Below are positions 35,864 to 45,144 of a stretch of DNA of 64,000 nt, one piece after another. The stretch's first letter is position 1. Every line of letters starts with the position of its first letter. Origin of the DNA: Tissierellia bacterium (lineage in GTDB: Bacteria; Bacillota; Clostridia; Tissierellales; Peptoniphilaceae); NCBI GenBank assembly GCA_012728295.1, contig JAAYFJ010000039.1, forward strand, positions 1 through 64,000, read 5' to 3'. Made by a program: the position numbers and the translations under genes. The notes under the pieces are model-generated. The model had not been told where the DNA came from. It worked only from the letters and a program-made list of their open reading frames with translations, and searched no databases.

Positions 35864-36056
35864 ATTAAAACCTCCGCTAACATTATACCCTAAAGTTAAC
35901 CTTTTGAGTATAAATAAAAATTAGTATCAATTCAAACAAAAATTCTTGCTTTCTAGTAATAATAAAGCTAATATTTGGCAAACATTGGTTATACTAATAT
36001 TTATTGTGGTATCATTATTAACAAACGATATGCATAAAAAAGAAAGGACTAAAACT

Positions 36057-36251
36057 ATGAAAAAAATATACCGTTCTAAAACAAATCGTATTATAGGTGG
36101 AGTTTGTGGTGGCATTGGTGAGTATTTTGACATTGACCCTAGTGTAATAAGAGTTATTTGGGTTCTATTAACCATGCTTGGAGCTTTTGGGCTGATTCCG
36201 TATCTATTATGCTGGCTAATCATTCCCCAGGAAAAAAATGGGTTTTATTAA
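36057..36251 (+). CDS. PspC-domain membrane protein
   Basis: A 64-residue PspC-type protein: KIYRSKTNRIIGGVCGGIGEYF split across the motif as NRIIGGVCGG and GEYFDIDP, then one membrane helix (about 37-58). The ATG at 36057 has AAAGGA 8 bases upstream. It begins a three-gene plus-strand cluster with the SagB-like and hypothetical genes. Confidence 0.9.
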   Translation: MKKIYRSKTNRIIGGVCGGIGEYFDIDPSVIRVIWVLLTMLGAFGLIPYLLCWLIIPQEKNGFY

Positions 36252-36263
36252 GGATTTTCCAAT

Positions 36264-36998
36264 ATGAAAACAAACTATCCCGAGGGAAGAAATTTTATCT
36301 CAGATAGAATGAGGCTAGAGGCCGATTTTTCTAAATCAGATCAAAATATGGAAATTCCCATGCCTTCGCCTTGCCTAGATTACAATAAGCCCTGTGATAT
36401 CTTGTTGTCTGAAGTAAAGTCTATTAATCTAGATTTGACAGCTCTAATTGAAAATCGTGAAAGCTTAAGGGATTATTCCATATCTCCTGCTCCAAAGGAA
36501 GCTTTGTCGGCCATATTGAAGTTTTCTCAAGGCATTAGGCGAAGAATGGGTGTACACTACTTGCGCAACGTGCCTTCAGCTGGTAATCGCCATGCCTTAG
36601 AGTGTTATGTCTTGGTAAATAACGTTGAAAACATAAAATCGGGAGTATATAGATACCACCCAATTGAACATGGCTTGGTGAAAATCTCGAAAATTTTAGA
36701 TAAAAGAGATATTGTCAAAGCTGTAATGGGACAATCATTTGTAGCCAAAGCTCCATTTGTCTTGGCCTATACTGCAGTACCCTATAGAATGGAGTGGAGA
36801 TATATAGAAACTGCCCACAGGGTAATTCTACTGGATGCAGGACACGCTTGCCAAAATGCCATTCTTGCTGCTGAAGCATTTGATATGGGCGTATGTCCAA
36901 TTGCCGCCTATAATCAAGAGCTGATGGATGCTCTATTGCAATTAGACGGCGATACGGAACTTACCATCTATATGGCAGCCTTTGGGGTAAAAAAATAA
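36264..36998 (+). CDS. SagB/ThcOx-type nitroreductase-fold oxidoreductase
   Basis: A 244-residue FMN-dependent dehydrogenase-like protein. ENRESLRDYS (about 62-71), PSAGNRHALECYVLV (about 98-112) and LDAGHACQNAILAAEA (about 191-206) are typical of the SagB branch, which oxidises azolines to azoles in peptide maturation. No YcaO cyclodehydratase or precursor peptide is nearby, so a stand-alone role is more likely. The start lies 12 bases after the PspC gene. Confidence 0.85.
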   Translation: MKTNYPEGRNFISDRMRLEADFSKSDQNMEIPMPSPCLDYNKPCDILLSEVKSINLDLTALIENRESLRDYSISPAPKEALSAILKFSQGIRRRMGVHYLRNVPSAGNRHALECYVLVNNVENIKSGVYRYHPIEHGLVKISKILDKRDIVKAVMGQSFVAKAPFVLAYTAVPYRMEWRYIETAHRVILLDAGHACQNAILAAEAFDMGVCPIAAYNQELMDALLQLDGDTELTIYMAAFGVKK

Positions 36999-37393
36999 TG
37001 AAAAAAAAATCTCTTGCTCCACTTATAATTGGAATCATAATGTTTTCCTCTTTAATAGGAATCTATTATCTAAAGCAATATTCCCCTAGAATGCTTTTAA
37101 AGGCACCTGCTATATCTTATGAGATCTATGATAGCAAAACAGGTGAAATGACAATCATTGATAATTCTATGGACCTAGATGCCATTAATAAATCGCTCAT
37201 GGAAATAAAAATTAAACCCGGTAGAAGAATTTGGGGAGCCCATCCGCGATATTTATTAATTGGACTTGATAGTAGTGGTGTTTCCGTATGTTCTTTTGAA
37301 TTTGATGATATAAAGTTTGAAAAAGACGGACATTTACTAATTCCTATTCAAGGTAAATATCCCTATGAAATATTAAAACCCTACATTGAATAA
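36998..37393 (+). CDS. Membrane-anchored protein of unknown function
   Basis: A 131-residue protein with one N-terminal membrane helix (about 8-25) and a small extracytoplasmic domain. I do not recognise a family. The ATG overlaps the stop of the SagB-like gene as TAATG, so it is translated with it. A strong terminator follows. Confidence 0.7.
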   Translation: MKKKSLAPLIIGIIMFSSLIGIYYLKQYSPRMLLKAPAISYEIYDSKTGEMTIIDNSMDLDAINKSLMEIKIKPGRRIWGAHPRYLLIGLDSSGVSVCSFEFDDIKFEKDGHLLIPIQGKYPYEILKPYIE

Positions 37394-37420
37394 GCTCGGT
37401 ACCGGTGGTACCGAGCTTAT
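37390..37420. terminator. Bidirectional terminator after the PspC/SagB cluster
   Basis: ATAAGCTCGGTACC and GGTACCGAGCTTAT form a 14-base perfect stem around a 3-base centre. It lies between convergent genes. Confidence 0.9.
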
Positions 37421-37424
37421 ATTA

Positions 37425-38369
37425 TTATTCTACAATTGAATTTATTAACTCTGGGTGTAAAGGTAATTCAGGGTGAGAATAGCTTTCAACTTGCTCTTGC
37501 TGACCATCCACCTCAACTAATACATGGTTCATCCCTTTTAATATCTTAGGGGTAACTCCCGATGCCTCACCTAACTTTTCAGCATTTGCTATGGTTACCT
37601 GAATGTCCGCATCACCTTGAATAACTACTACTTCACACTTTAGCTTTGCAATTTCCTCAGCTGGTTCATATTTCATCCAACTAATCAAATATGGCTGAAC
37701 AGACGGTCTAAATAGAGCCATTAAATAGTCCGGTATCTCATCTACCATCTCTCCATTTTTCAATTTTTCTATTATCTTATCACAAGCCTCAATTATTTCA
37801 GGGGGATTGGCCTTATTCTCCCTTATTTGCCAATTAATAATATCTGCAATATTTTCTCCCGGTCCAGCTAGTGAGATTACCTTTTGTACCTCCGTTTTTT
37901 GAGCTGCAATAATAGACACTGTAGAACCTTCGCTGTGTCCGATTAACCAGATATTCTTCCCTTCAAAATGTTCAATTATTTTCACTAGGTCGTTGATGAC
38001 ATCGTCATAATCCGATTCCGCCTCTTTGCCTTCAAACCCTGCTTTTGATTGCCCCACTCCACGTTTATCGTAGCGGAATGAACTGATTCCATTTTCCTTT
38101 AGCCCCATGTCTAATTTTTTATATGCATCAGTATTTAATCCTACCGCACTGTTTCCATTTCTATCAGTTGGACCTGAGCCTGGTACAATTATCGCCAAGG
38201 CTTTCTCGTTGTCTGCTTCCAACAGAGTTCCGCTAAGCTCAGCATTTTCAATAGCTATCTTAATTTCCTGTTCAACCAGAGCTTCTGGCTCCATATTCTC
38301 TTTGTTACAAGCTGTGATAAATATTAATAACATCGAAATCATTATCAAAATCCAACTTCTTTTTCTCAT
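37425..38369 (-). CDS. Alpha/beta-hydrolase lipoprotein
   Basis: A lipoprotein signal (FITAC, Cys near 21) precedes an alpha/beta hydrolase with VPGSGPTDRNG (about 62-72), RYDKRGVGQS (about 99-108) and the nucleophile elbow GHSEGS (Ser near 146). A late Asp is in QGDADIQV near 250 and the His in GMNHVL near 280. This is the serine-hydrolase type found in extracytoplasmic acyl esterases. The substrate is unknown; monocistronic. Confidence 0.85.
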   Translation of the reverse strand: MRKRSWILIMISMLLIFITACNKENMEPEALVEQEIKIAIENAELSGTLLEADNEKALAIIVPGSGPTDRNGNSAVGLNTDAYKKLDMGLKENGISSFRYDKRGVGQSKAGFEGKEAESDYDDVINDLVKIIEHFEGKNIWLIGHSEGSTVSIIAAQKTEVQKVISLAGPGENIADIINWQIRENKANPPEIIEACDKIIEKLKNGEMVDEIPDYLMALFRPSVQPYLISWMKYEPAEEIAKLKCEVVVIQGDADIQVTIANAEKLGEASGVTPKILKGMNHVLVEVDGQQEQVESYSHPELPLHPELINSIVE

Positions 38370-38578
38370 GCTTTCCTCCGTATTTAATTTATTTTTTTAT
38401 TATATCACTATTAATACAAAAGACCAATACTATCCACAGCTTATGAACAGAATATATGGCATAAAATACGCGTTCTTCATTATCTGTTGATAACTTATTG
38501 TGGATATACTATTTTATGGTCTGATGGTTGATTATTTAACAAGGTATTGTTAGAATATATAATATTAAGGAGGTTAAC

Positions 38579-39079
38579 GTGAAAAATTTATCTACTAAAC
38601 AACTTACAACTTATGGGCTATTTATTGCACTGGTGGTAGTTGCAACTGTAGTCCTGGTATTACCCGCATTTTTCACAAGGGGATTTGTGAATTTAGGTGA
38701 TACGATGGTATTATTTTCCTCGTTTTTATGGGGAGGGGTTCCAGGCATGATAATTGGTGGACTTGGCTCAGCTATTGCCGATATGACCCTAGGCTATTAT
38801 ATCTACGCACCCATTACCTTAATTGTAAAGGGATTGGAAGGCTTTATAGCAGGAAAGCTATTCTTTGCTTTTAAGAAGAGAAAATCCACCTCTATATGGA
38901 TTAGCTATTTATCCGCACTTTGGATGGCTTTCGGTTACTATGTCGCTGAGATATTTCTATATGGTCATGAAGCTGCACTTGCCAGTACAGTCGGAAATCT
39001 TATCCAAGCATTTACTGCTGCCACTGCTGCATGGATTTTATATTATGCCATTGGAGAGCGCATTCGTTCTAAAGAATAA
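38579..39079 (+). CDS. ECF transporter S component (riboflavin/HMP-type family)
   Basis: A 166-residue membrane protein with five or six hydrophobic segments and the S-component signature GFVNLGDTMVLFSSFLWGG, split as FVNLGDTMV and LFSSFLWGG. It would bind a vitamin or precursor with the shared ECF energising module, whose genes are not in the window. It begins at a GTG with AAGGAGG 5 bases upstream. No riboswitch is visible upstream, so the ligand is unknown. Confidence 0.85.
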   Translation: MKNLSTKQLTTYGLFIALVVVATVVLVLPAFFTRGFVNLGDTMVLFSSFLWGGVPGMIIGGLGSAIADMTLGYYIYAPITLIVKGLEGFIAGKLFFAFKKRKSTSIWISYLSALWMAFGYYVAEIFLYGHEAALASTVGNLIQAFTAATAAWILYYAIGERIRSKE

Positions 39080-39100
39080 TTGAAAATATCTTAAAAATAA

Positions 39101-39140
39101 AACATCACACTTCCAATAATTTTACTGGAAGTGTGATGTT
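39101..39140. terminator. Bidirectional terminator between the S component and rubrerythrin
   Basis: AACATCACACTTCCA (39101-39115) pairs perfectly with TGGAAGTGTGATGTT (39126-39140); A and T runs flank it on both sides. Confidence 0.9.
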
Positions 39141-39152
39141 TTGTATTATCTA

Positions 39153-39737
39153 TTAATACGTTTCTACAAATAGCTCAAAATGCTCTTGAGGGTGTACACA
39201 TGCTGGACATTCTATTGGAGCTTCCATACCCTCATGAATGTATCCACAGTTATTACATTTCCATTCTACAACTGTATCTCTCTTAAACACTCGACCTGTC
39301 TCTATATTACTTAATAGTTTTCTAAATCTAATCTCATGGCGTTCTTCAACTTCTGCAATTTCTGTAAAAGCTACAGCGATTTCATCGAAACCTTCTTCTT
39401 TTGCAATCTTTGCAAAATTAGGATACATATCAGTTGCTTCTTCATTTTCACCATCAGCAGAAGCTTTTAGATTTACAGGTGTGTCAGCAAATACCATTGG
39501 ATAGTTCCAATTTGGATTTTCAACTTCTCCTGCTAAATCAGCTACCATAAATCTATAGAAACGCTTTGCGTGTTCCTTTTCATTATCTGCTGTTTCTTGG
39601 AAAATATTTTGAATTTGTACGTAACCATCCTTCTTTGCCTGCTTTGCATAATATGTGTAACGCATTGCAGCTTGACATTCTCCCATCCAAGCAGCCATCA
39701 AGTTCTTAGCGGTTTGAGTTCCTTTTAATGATTTCAT
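39153..39737 (-). CDS. Rubrerythrin
   Basis: A 194-residue peroxide-reducing protein. The ferritin-like diiron domain (about 1-145) contains [16 protein letters not shown] and EERHEIRF ligands; the C-terminal rubredoxin-like domain contains CNNCGY and CPAC (about 161-180) for one iron. It protects anaerobes from peroxide. Upstream lies a weak PerR-box-like sequence. Confidence 0.96.
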   Translation of the reverse strand: MKSLKGTQTAKNLMAAWMGECQAAMRYTYYAKQAKKDGYVQIQNIFQETADNEKEHAKRFYRFMVADLAGEVENPNWNYPMVFADTPVNLKASADGENEEATDMYPNFAKIAKEEGFDEIAVAFTEIAEVEERHEIRFRKLLSNIETGRVFKRDTVVEWKCNNCGYIHEGMEAPIECPACVHPQEHFELFVETY

Positions 39738-39780
39738 TCATTTCTCCTTTCTACGGCCTATCGGCCAACACATCTTCTTT

Positions 39781-39795
39781 TGATAATTATTGTTT
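39781..39795 (-). promoter_or_regulatory. Possible PerR box upstream of rubrerythrin
   Basis: TGATAATTATTGTTT matches the 15-base PerR consensus at 10 of 14 defined positions, with the central AATNATT intact. It lies about 44-58 bases before the start codon. A PerR link to rubrerythrin is known in Clostridia; the match itself is weak. Confidence 0.3.
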
Positions 39796-39911
39796 TTTTA
39801 CTACAGTTAGTTATACCCCTTGTTTGCTAACTATAACTAGTACTAGGTAAAATTAGCCTTATCTAATTGAGTTGTTGAGCAATTTGGCTCTTTTACCTTT
39901 TTCTCCTTACG

Positions 39912-40676
39912 CTATTTCAACTGCGCTAATAAACTTTTATAACCATCTATTAAAATTCCCACATCCATGGATATGGCAATCCCTTGATAGCCTCTTTCCA
40001 TTTGCTCTTTTGCTGCCAATGTATTGGGTGCATAGATAAAGGCAGGTTTGTTTTCATTTTTTGCCGCTTTTACAATCCTATCTAATGCCTGTTGAAATTT
40101 CGGATTATGGAAATCTCCTGGTATTCCCATAGCGATAGACAGATCAAAAGGTCCTACAAATATGCCATCTACACCTTTTAGGCCCATAATCTCCTCAATG
40201 ACATTTAACGCACCTAAGGTTTCGCATTGGGGAATAAGCATATTTCCTTTATTAGTAGATTCCATATATTGAGATATAGAAGCATCTCCTAAATCGTGAC
40301 CATATCCAGCAGGCCTTGCAGTGAAGAAACCCCTTTCTCCCATGGGGGCGTATTTCGCCCATTTAATCAAATCTTTTACTTCCTCTACAGAATGAACACA
40401 GGGAACTATTAGTCCCTTTACGCCAATATCTAACATTTTTAGAACAGATGCTCTACTTATTTCTTGAATTCTTGCAAAGGGCACAATATTTCTTACTTCT
40501 GCTGCTCTGACCCATTCCATAGTAACTTGAGGATTAAACGGGCCGTGTTCACAATCTATAATCGCAAAATCCAAACCTGCAATTCCCATGGCTTCCATAG
40601 CTGCTCCTGAGCCCAGTTCGAAAAAACTTCCATAAACTGCTTTTCCCGCTGTTAATTTGTCTTTAATAGAATTCAT
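39912..40676 (-). CDS. HpcH/HpaI family aldolase
   Basis: A 254-residue (beta/alpha)8 class II aldolase of the 2,4-dihydroxyhept-2-ene-dioate/2-dehydro-3-deoxyglucarate type. IIDCEHGPF (about 36-44), ARIQE (near 69-73), VPCVHSVEEV (about 91-100), PQCETLGAL (about 147-155) and GPFDLSIAMG (about 172-181) are the typical metal and pyruvate-binding elements. It begins at ATG 40676 after GGGGGA; a TTG four codons upstream is in frame. The physiological substrate is unknown. It follows rlmH by 22 bases. Confidence 0.88.
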   Translation of the reverse strand: MNSIKDKLTAGKAVYGSFFELGSGAAMEAMGIAGLDFAIIDCEHGPFNPQVTMEWVRAAEVRNIVPFARIQEISRASVLKMLDIGVKGLIVPCVHSVEEVKDLIKWAKYAPMGERGFFTARPAGYGHDLGDASISQYMESTNKGNMLIPQCETLGALNVIEEIMGLKGVDGIFVGPFDLSIAMGIPGDFHNPKFQQALDRIVKAAKNENKPAFIYAPNTLAAKEQMERGYQGIAISMDVGILIDGYKSLLAQLK

Positions 40677-40698
40677 TAGATCCCCCAATTATTTCCAG

Positions 40699-41175
40699 CT
40701 ATTTATGATATGGATGTCCGTTTATTATTCTATAAGCCCTATATAGTTGTTCTACAAATATAAGCCTCATCAATTGGTGCGGAAACGTCAACGCTGAAAA
40801 CGAAATCTTCTCATCACATTTTTCATATACTTCATCCGACAATCCCAAAGAACCTCCGATAATAAAGTTTACCTGCGAATCACCCATAATTCCATCATTT
40901 TCAAACCTCTTTGCCAACTGCTCTGAACTATATGTTTTTCCATTAATTGCCAAGGCATAGGTTTTTCCTGAAGGCAATTTTGACAAAATCTTTTGTCCTT
41001 CTTCATGCAATACCTTTAATTTACCTGCTTCAGATAGATTTTCAGGAGCAGCCACATCGGGAACTTCTACTATGTTTAATTCCACATACCCTTTGAGCCT
41101 TTTTTCATACTCCCTAATTCCTTCGATAATATATTTTTCTTTTATTTTGCCAACTGCAATAATCGTAACTTTCAT
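40699..41175 (-). CDS. rlmH: 23S rRNA (pseudouridine1915-N3)-methyltransferase
   Basis: SPOUT-class methyltransferase, 158 residues. VGKIKEKY near the start, the knot-region FIIGGSLGLSDEVY (about 104-117) and LTFPHQLMRLIFVEQLYRAY, split as TFPHQLMRL and EQLYRAYRI, are diagnostic. Its ATG shares the stop region of the isochorismatase gene. Confidence 0.97.
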   Translation of the reverse strand: MKVTIIAVGKIKEKYIIEGIREYEKRLKGYVELNIVEVPDVAAPENLSEAGKLKVLHEEGQKILSKLPSGKTYALAINGKTYSSEQLAKRFENDGIMGDSQVNFIIGGSLGLSDEVYEKCDEKISFSALTFPHQLMRLIFVEQLYRAYRIINGHPYHK

Positions 41176-41921
41176 TAGATTAGTCTTACCCCTAGATTTT
41201 CCAAATCTAATATAGTGTCAATATGAGAATCAAACGTCTTATATCCCAATCCATCAGACAGTAGTTCAACTTTGTAACCTGATTCTACCAATGTCATGGC
41301 AGTTTCCTTTATGCATTCTTCGGAAACAAATCCACACAGCACCACATTTGATCTTAGCATTTCATTCAATGGATCGCCTTTTCTATTGATAGCTCCCAGC
41401 GCAGAATATTCTTTGGTGTTTTCCTTTGTACCCTTGTAGTATGTGTTCTCTTCAACTGCCCTTTGCTTAGGGTTTTCCAGGTTTTTAAATGATAAGAATA
41501 TTTCCGCTCCGTCTGTGTCTTTAACTACATGAACTGGCTCGTTGCCTCCATTAATTGTAAATCCAATATAATTTTCAGGGTGCTCATTCGCTGTATAAAA
41601 AGTCTTTATTTCTGGATTTGCCTTAATATACTTTAATATATTGTCAATTGCCTCCATACTATTTTCACAAGCTACTGCACCATCTATGAAATCATTTTGA
41701 GCATCTACTATAAGCAATGAAGTGTTTTCTGCCTTTTCTTTTCTTGCATCTTCCTTAGCATCATTGGCCATTTTTACTTTGGCATGTTTTAAAGTTATAA
41801 GATGAATAACACCTGCCACTACTACTGCCCCTATTAATAGCGGCCATAATCTAAATTTAGGAATATTTGCCACCATGTTCATTGCCATAATGCCCATGGA
41901 ACGTCCAACCTCAATATTCAT
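41175..41921 (-). CDS. Membrane-anchored isochorismatase-like hydrolase
   Basis: The isochorismatase-fold domain (about 68-248) carries Asp73 in LLIVDAQNDF, a Lys near 166 in YYKGT and a Cys near 207 in SEEC, the usual nicotinamidase/isochorismatase triad. Unusually, about 65 residues precede it, including one membrane helix (about 26-43) and a charged linker. The polarity suggests the domain is held at the membrane, possibly on the outside. The substrate is unknown. The start is 21 bases after the RocB-like gene. Confidence 0.8.
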   Translation of the reverse strand: MNIEVGRSMGIMAMNMVANIPKFRLWPLLIGAVVVAGVIHLITLKHAKVKMANDAKEDARKEKAENTSLLIVDAQNDFIDGAVACENSMEAIDNILKYIKANPEIKTFYTANEHPENYIGFTINGGNEPVHVVKDTDGAEIFLSFKNLENPKQRAVEENTYYKGTKENTKEYSALGAINRKGDPLNEMLRSNVVLCGFVSEECIKETAMTLVESGYKVELLSDGLGYKTFDSHIDTILDLENLGVRLI

Positions 41922-41942
41922 ATGCTTTCCTCTCCTTGACTT

Positions 41943-43586
41943 TTATTTTTGAAGCCTTAATATAGTTTCGTGAATCATGCGAGGTAATATATCGTACACA
42001 TAATCCTTGTCGACTCTTTCAGTTATCTGATGACCATCATAGCCCCAAGTTCCCATATTTACTACAGGCATAGAAACAGTCTCTATTGCCTTAGTTGGGT
42101 GCTCATACACATATCCCCAACCAGGAGTATTCTCTTGGAGAGACTTCATTCCTTTCCTATCCTTAGGCAAGTATAAGAAACTGGCATCAGAAATATATGG
42201 ATAGAATAATCTGGTCTCCACCATATCTCCCGCAACTGCTTTAGCAGCTTCAGTAGTTGCATTCATCAAGGCGCTGTGCAGATGGTTTCCCTCATCTAGA
42301 ACCACTGGCGGATAATAGGTTGAACTGTTAAACACTATGACCACAGGAGCTTGCTGAGTGCTCCAACGATTCCAAGCTTCTCTCACCATGGCTAAATTAT
42401 ATTCTCTAATATCCATATCCGGTTGCTCTTTCAATAAGTTTTCAGCAAAAATTCTCATGTAGGAAGTATATTTTTCGCCATGGACTGTAGCCAAATCACC
42501 TGAGAACTCTTCCCAAGAATATACTTGTCCTTCCCAAGTCAAACCATCATTTTTAATTTGTTTTAATTGGCAGAAGCGATTATATCTCTGCCCCATCATC
42601 TTTATTACATCATCAAAGGCTTCCTTTGCCACATCTTTCATCTTGCTAATTATTCTATTAGGTTCTGTACCAAGGGTAAAGTAGTTGAAATAACCATATG
42701 CTTCCATAGCTGTTTGCACGTCGTAGTGAGATTTTAAGTCCATCTGTCTCAAACTAACTGGCGGAGGAGCGGTTTCACCACTTTGGTGATCACAAAAATC
42801 TGGATTATAACTTAATCTAATGGTGATTGAAGCTAGAAGTAAATTCGGATCAAATCCGTTGAAAACCCCACCTACGTGAGAGGTATTACCAACGATGTAA
42901 AAAGTTGGTAACATCTTACCAATACTTCCCCAATATATTACTTTTTTATCATCAGATTTATTATCAGGAGTAGAGTAGTCTGTATTAATCGCTCCATAAT
43001 AAGTCAATCCTAGCTCGTCTTTCCAAGCTGCCAATTGATCCAATGCAGCAGTTATACCTTCAGCATTACCTTCTTCATCGCACTCGGCGATAGATATTAA
43101 GGTCCCTTCCAGTTCCTCTGGATGGCTGGCAAAATATGACATTACAGCTATTTCCGATGCAACTCCAGACTTCATGTCCAAACCGCCTCTACCAAAATCA
43201 TACTTGCCGCTGTCTAGGTCCTTTAAAACAGCACTATCTGAGATATGTTGTCTTAAATGTTTTGGCAATTCATCTGGTCTAAAAGCTAATTCTTTTAAAT
43301 CGCCATAGTCCTCAACCCCTACGGTATCTAAATGCCCCATCAAAACTAGCGTTTTTTCAGGATTATTGCCTTTAGTGCCTCGGACCATTGCCAATACATT
43401 TGCACGCATACCTTCTGTAACTGGCATAAATATTAGTTGGTCTTCGTGCTCTTGAAAATATGGCAATTGCTTATACTCTTCACAAATAGCTTTTGCCACA
43501 TCCCATTCTCCTGCCGTTCCTACAACACTGGGAATATTAACTAACTTGTGAGTAAGTTGGCGAACAATGTCTTTGTAATCAATCAT
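41943..43586 (-). CDS. M20 family peptidase, RocB-like
   Basis: A 547-residue zinc-dependent amidohydrolase/peptidase. VLMGHLDTVGV (about 81-91), GRGGLDMKSGVA (about 129-140) and IAECDEEGNAEG (about 168-179) carry the metal ligands. The length and central insertion match RocB, annotated for arginine utilisation, rather than ordinary M20 aminopeptidases. AGGAGG-type site before the ATG. The substrate is not established. Confidence 0.88.
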   Translation of the reverse strand: MIDYKDIVRQLTHKLVNIPSVVGTAGEWDVAKAICEEYKQLPYFQEHEDQLIFMPVTEGMRANVLAMVRGTKGNNPEKTLVLMGHLDTVGVEDYGDLKELAFRPDELPKHLRQHISDSAVLKDLDSGKYDFGRGGLDMKSGVASEIAVMSYFASHPEELEGTLISIAECDEEGNAEGITAALDQLAAWKDELGLTYYGAINTDYSTPDNKSDDKKVIYWGSIGKMLPTFYIVGNTSHVGGVFNGFDPNLLLASITIRLSYNPDFCDHQSGETAPPPVSLRQMDLKSHYDVQTAMEAYGYFNYFTLGTEPNRIISKMKDVAKEAFDDVIKMMGQRYNRFCQLKQIKNDGLTWEGQVYSWEEFSGDLATVHGEKYTSYMRIFAENLLKEQPDMDIREYNLAMVREAWNRWSTQQAPVVIVFNSSTYYPPVVLDEGNHLHSALMNATTEAAKAVAGDMVETRLFYPYISDASFLYLPKDRKGMKSLQENTPGWGYVYEHPTKAIETVSMPVVNMGTWGYDGHQITERVDKDYVYDILPRMIHETILRLQK

Positions 43587-43822
43587 AATTTCCTCCTAGA
43601 GTCTATAATTCTCGCTTGCTTAAATGTGTTGACATACTATTAATAACACTTATTCCGCTTTTGTCTATGCACAGTATTATAACACTTTTTATTGTAATAA
43701 TCTAACATTAGTAACATTGTATTTATTAAATGCGATATCATTGTGTTCACTGCTCTTTAATTATACTACACTACCGCACTTCATGCTATATTTCACAATA
43801 ATTACCTACGCTGTTGTCAACT
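43587..43822. other. Gap between the RocB-like gene and the YoaK gene
   Basis: About 235 AT-rich bases between divergent genes. I see no RNA gene or riboswitch. The plus-strand promoter at 43823 begins the next gene. Confidence 0.3.
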
Positions 43823-43851
43823 TTGCATTAAAGTGACATAATATATATACT
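43823..43851 (+). promoter_or_regulatory. Promoter of the yoaK-like gene
   Basis: TTGCAT (43823-43828), a 17-base spacer and TATACT (43846-43851), 19 bases before the start codon. Confidence 0.5.
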
Positions 43852-43869
43852 TATCTAAGAGGTGATAAT

Positions 43870-44535
43870 ATGAAATTTCGCTCAAAGCTAGTATATTTAT
43901 GGATTTTTATGCTAACTTTCATTGGTGGCTTTATCAACGTTGGGACAATAATATTTTATGGAGTACCGATTACGCACCATACAGGAAATATTAGCCAGCT
44001 CACAAAAGGGTTATACGGAGGAGAATATCAAACTGTAATACTGCTATTTTCCGTTATTTTAGCGTTTTTTCTAGGCGCATTTTTATCAGGACTCCTATTT
44101 TATAGAAGAGAGTTATCTCCCAAAAAAAGATATGGAGGAGTATTGCTAATATGCGGGATAGCAGTACTCATAGGATGGATTTTTAAAATACCTGCTTCTA
44201 TATACATACCTACCATTGCATTTATACAAGGGCTGCAAAATGCCATGTTCATTCACTATAAAGGTCTATTAGTTAGAACCACCCACATGACAGGGTATTT
44301 AAGTGATGCAGGCTTTAACCTAGGTTGTGCTCTGCGGGGTAGCAAAAGTGGTTATCGGAAATTTTTATTCTATATCTCAGTTGTGCTTTGCTTCTTTATC
44401 GGAGGTCTAGTCTCTGCATTTGTCAATAACTACCATCCTTCATATATTTTCTTAATTGCTGGAATATTGTATATATTTACAGGATCTTATTATTTTGGAA
44501 TTAGAAGACAGTTTCTGGAAGAGAAATCTAAATAA
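43870..44535 (+). CDS. YoaK-family (DUF1275) membrane protein
   Basis: A 221-residue protein with six hydrophobic segments. GGFINVGTIIFYG (about 19-31), THHTGNISQL (about 36-45), GLQNAM near 120 and RTTHMTGYLSDAG (about 137-149) are the DUF1275 hallmarks. The function is unknown. AAGAGGTG lies before the ATG; terminator downstream. Confidence 0.9.
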   Translation: MKFRSKLVYLWIFMLTFIGGFINVGTIIFYGVPITHHTGNISQLTKGLYGGEYQTVILLFSVILAFFLGAFLSGLLFYRRELSPKKRYGGVLLICGIAVLIGWIFKIPASIYIPTIAFIQGLQNAMFIHYKGLLVRTTHMTGYLSDAGFNLGCALRGSKSGYRKFLFYISVVLCFFIGGLVSAFVNNYHPSYIFLIAGILYIFTGSYYFGIRRQFLEEKSK

Positions 44536-44566
44536 TAGTTTGTATAAAAGTGACAAGTAGAATAGA

Positions 44567-44598
44567 AAAGCCACTATGCATATATGCATAGTGGCTTT
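44567..44598. terminator. Bidirectional terminator after the yoaK-like gene
   Basis: AAAGCCACTATGCATA and TATGCATAGTGGCTTT form a long perfect palindrome between convergent genes. Confidence 0.9.
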
Positions 44599-44626
44599 TA
44601 GCTTAAAACTAATAATAACAAATTAA

Positions 44627-45136
44627 TCAAGTTTTACTTTTAGCATCTGCTAGTACAAATTCCTCTTCTGGGCTGAGCTTATCCTTCGCCTCACCTAAGA
44701 CTATTACCTTAGAATATATCATGCCCTTAGACGCTTCATTAATTCCTGTGATAATAATGCCATTCAAATTAATATCTAAAAGACAAAGTGAAAAGCTTAA
44801 ATTCATGCCAGTGTCTTCAAAAGCATCATATCTCTTCAATGAGAAATGCACTATTGTAGTATCAAAAGCATTAGTAATTTTCTTCATAGTGTTTTCAAGC
44901 TCACCATGCTTCTCGTGTAAGCCTTTAACTTCGCTATTGAGTGATTTTAGTAATTCTCCCAGTGTAATAGGCTCTTCTACTAAAACTAATCTATCTAACC
45001 TTCTTTTTAACGCTTGTAATTTGTTAATCTTTTGCCAGTTATTCCACTCCATAATGAGTAATATAATTACTGCTATTATAAGACCTAGAATAATCCATCC
45101 GCTATTAACTGAAAGTGAATCTATAATTTTGCTCAT
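44627..45136 (-). CDS. DUF4446 family protein
   Basis: A 169-residue protein with one N-terminal membrane helix (about 13-29), a coiled-coil-like region (about 35-85) and a C-terminal domain with YDAFEDTGMNLSFSLCLLD, split as YDAFEDTGMN and LSFSLCLLD, diagnostic of DUF4446. The family commonly follows parB in Clostridia. The ATG at 45136 is preceded by AGGTG; the open frame extends upstream into the preceding gene. The function is unknown. Confidence 0.88.
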   Translation of the reverse strand: MSKIIDSLSVNSGWIILGLIIAVIILLIMEWNNWQKINKLQALKRRLDRLVLVEEPITLGELLKSLNSEVKGLHEKHGELENTMKKITNAFDTTIVHFSLKRYDAFEDTGMNLSFSLCLLDINLNGIIITGINEASKGMIYSKVIVLGEAKDKLSPEEEFVLADAKSKT

Positions 45137-45144
45137 AACAACAC

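Noticed and set aside
36264..37393. A RiPP (azole peptide) biosynthetic cluster
   Set aside because: No YcaO, precursor peptide, leader peptidase or transporter near the SagB-like gene.
38430..38507. Two near-consensus DnaA boxes before the ECF S-component gene
   Set aside because: Only two one-mismatch copies, far from the origin; expected by chance in AT-rich DNA.
38370..38578. Riboswitch before the ECF S component
   Set aside because: I could not find TPP, FMN or other conserved cores in this stretch.
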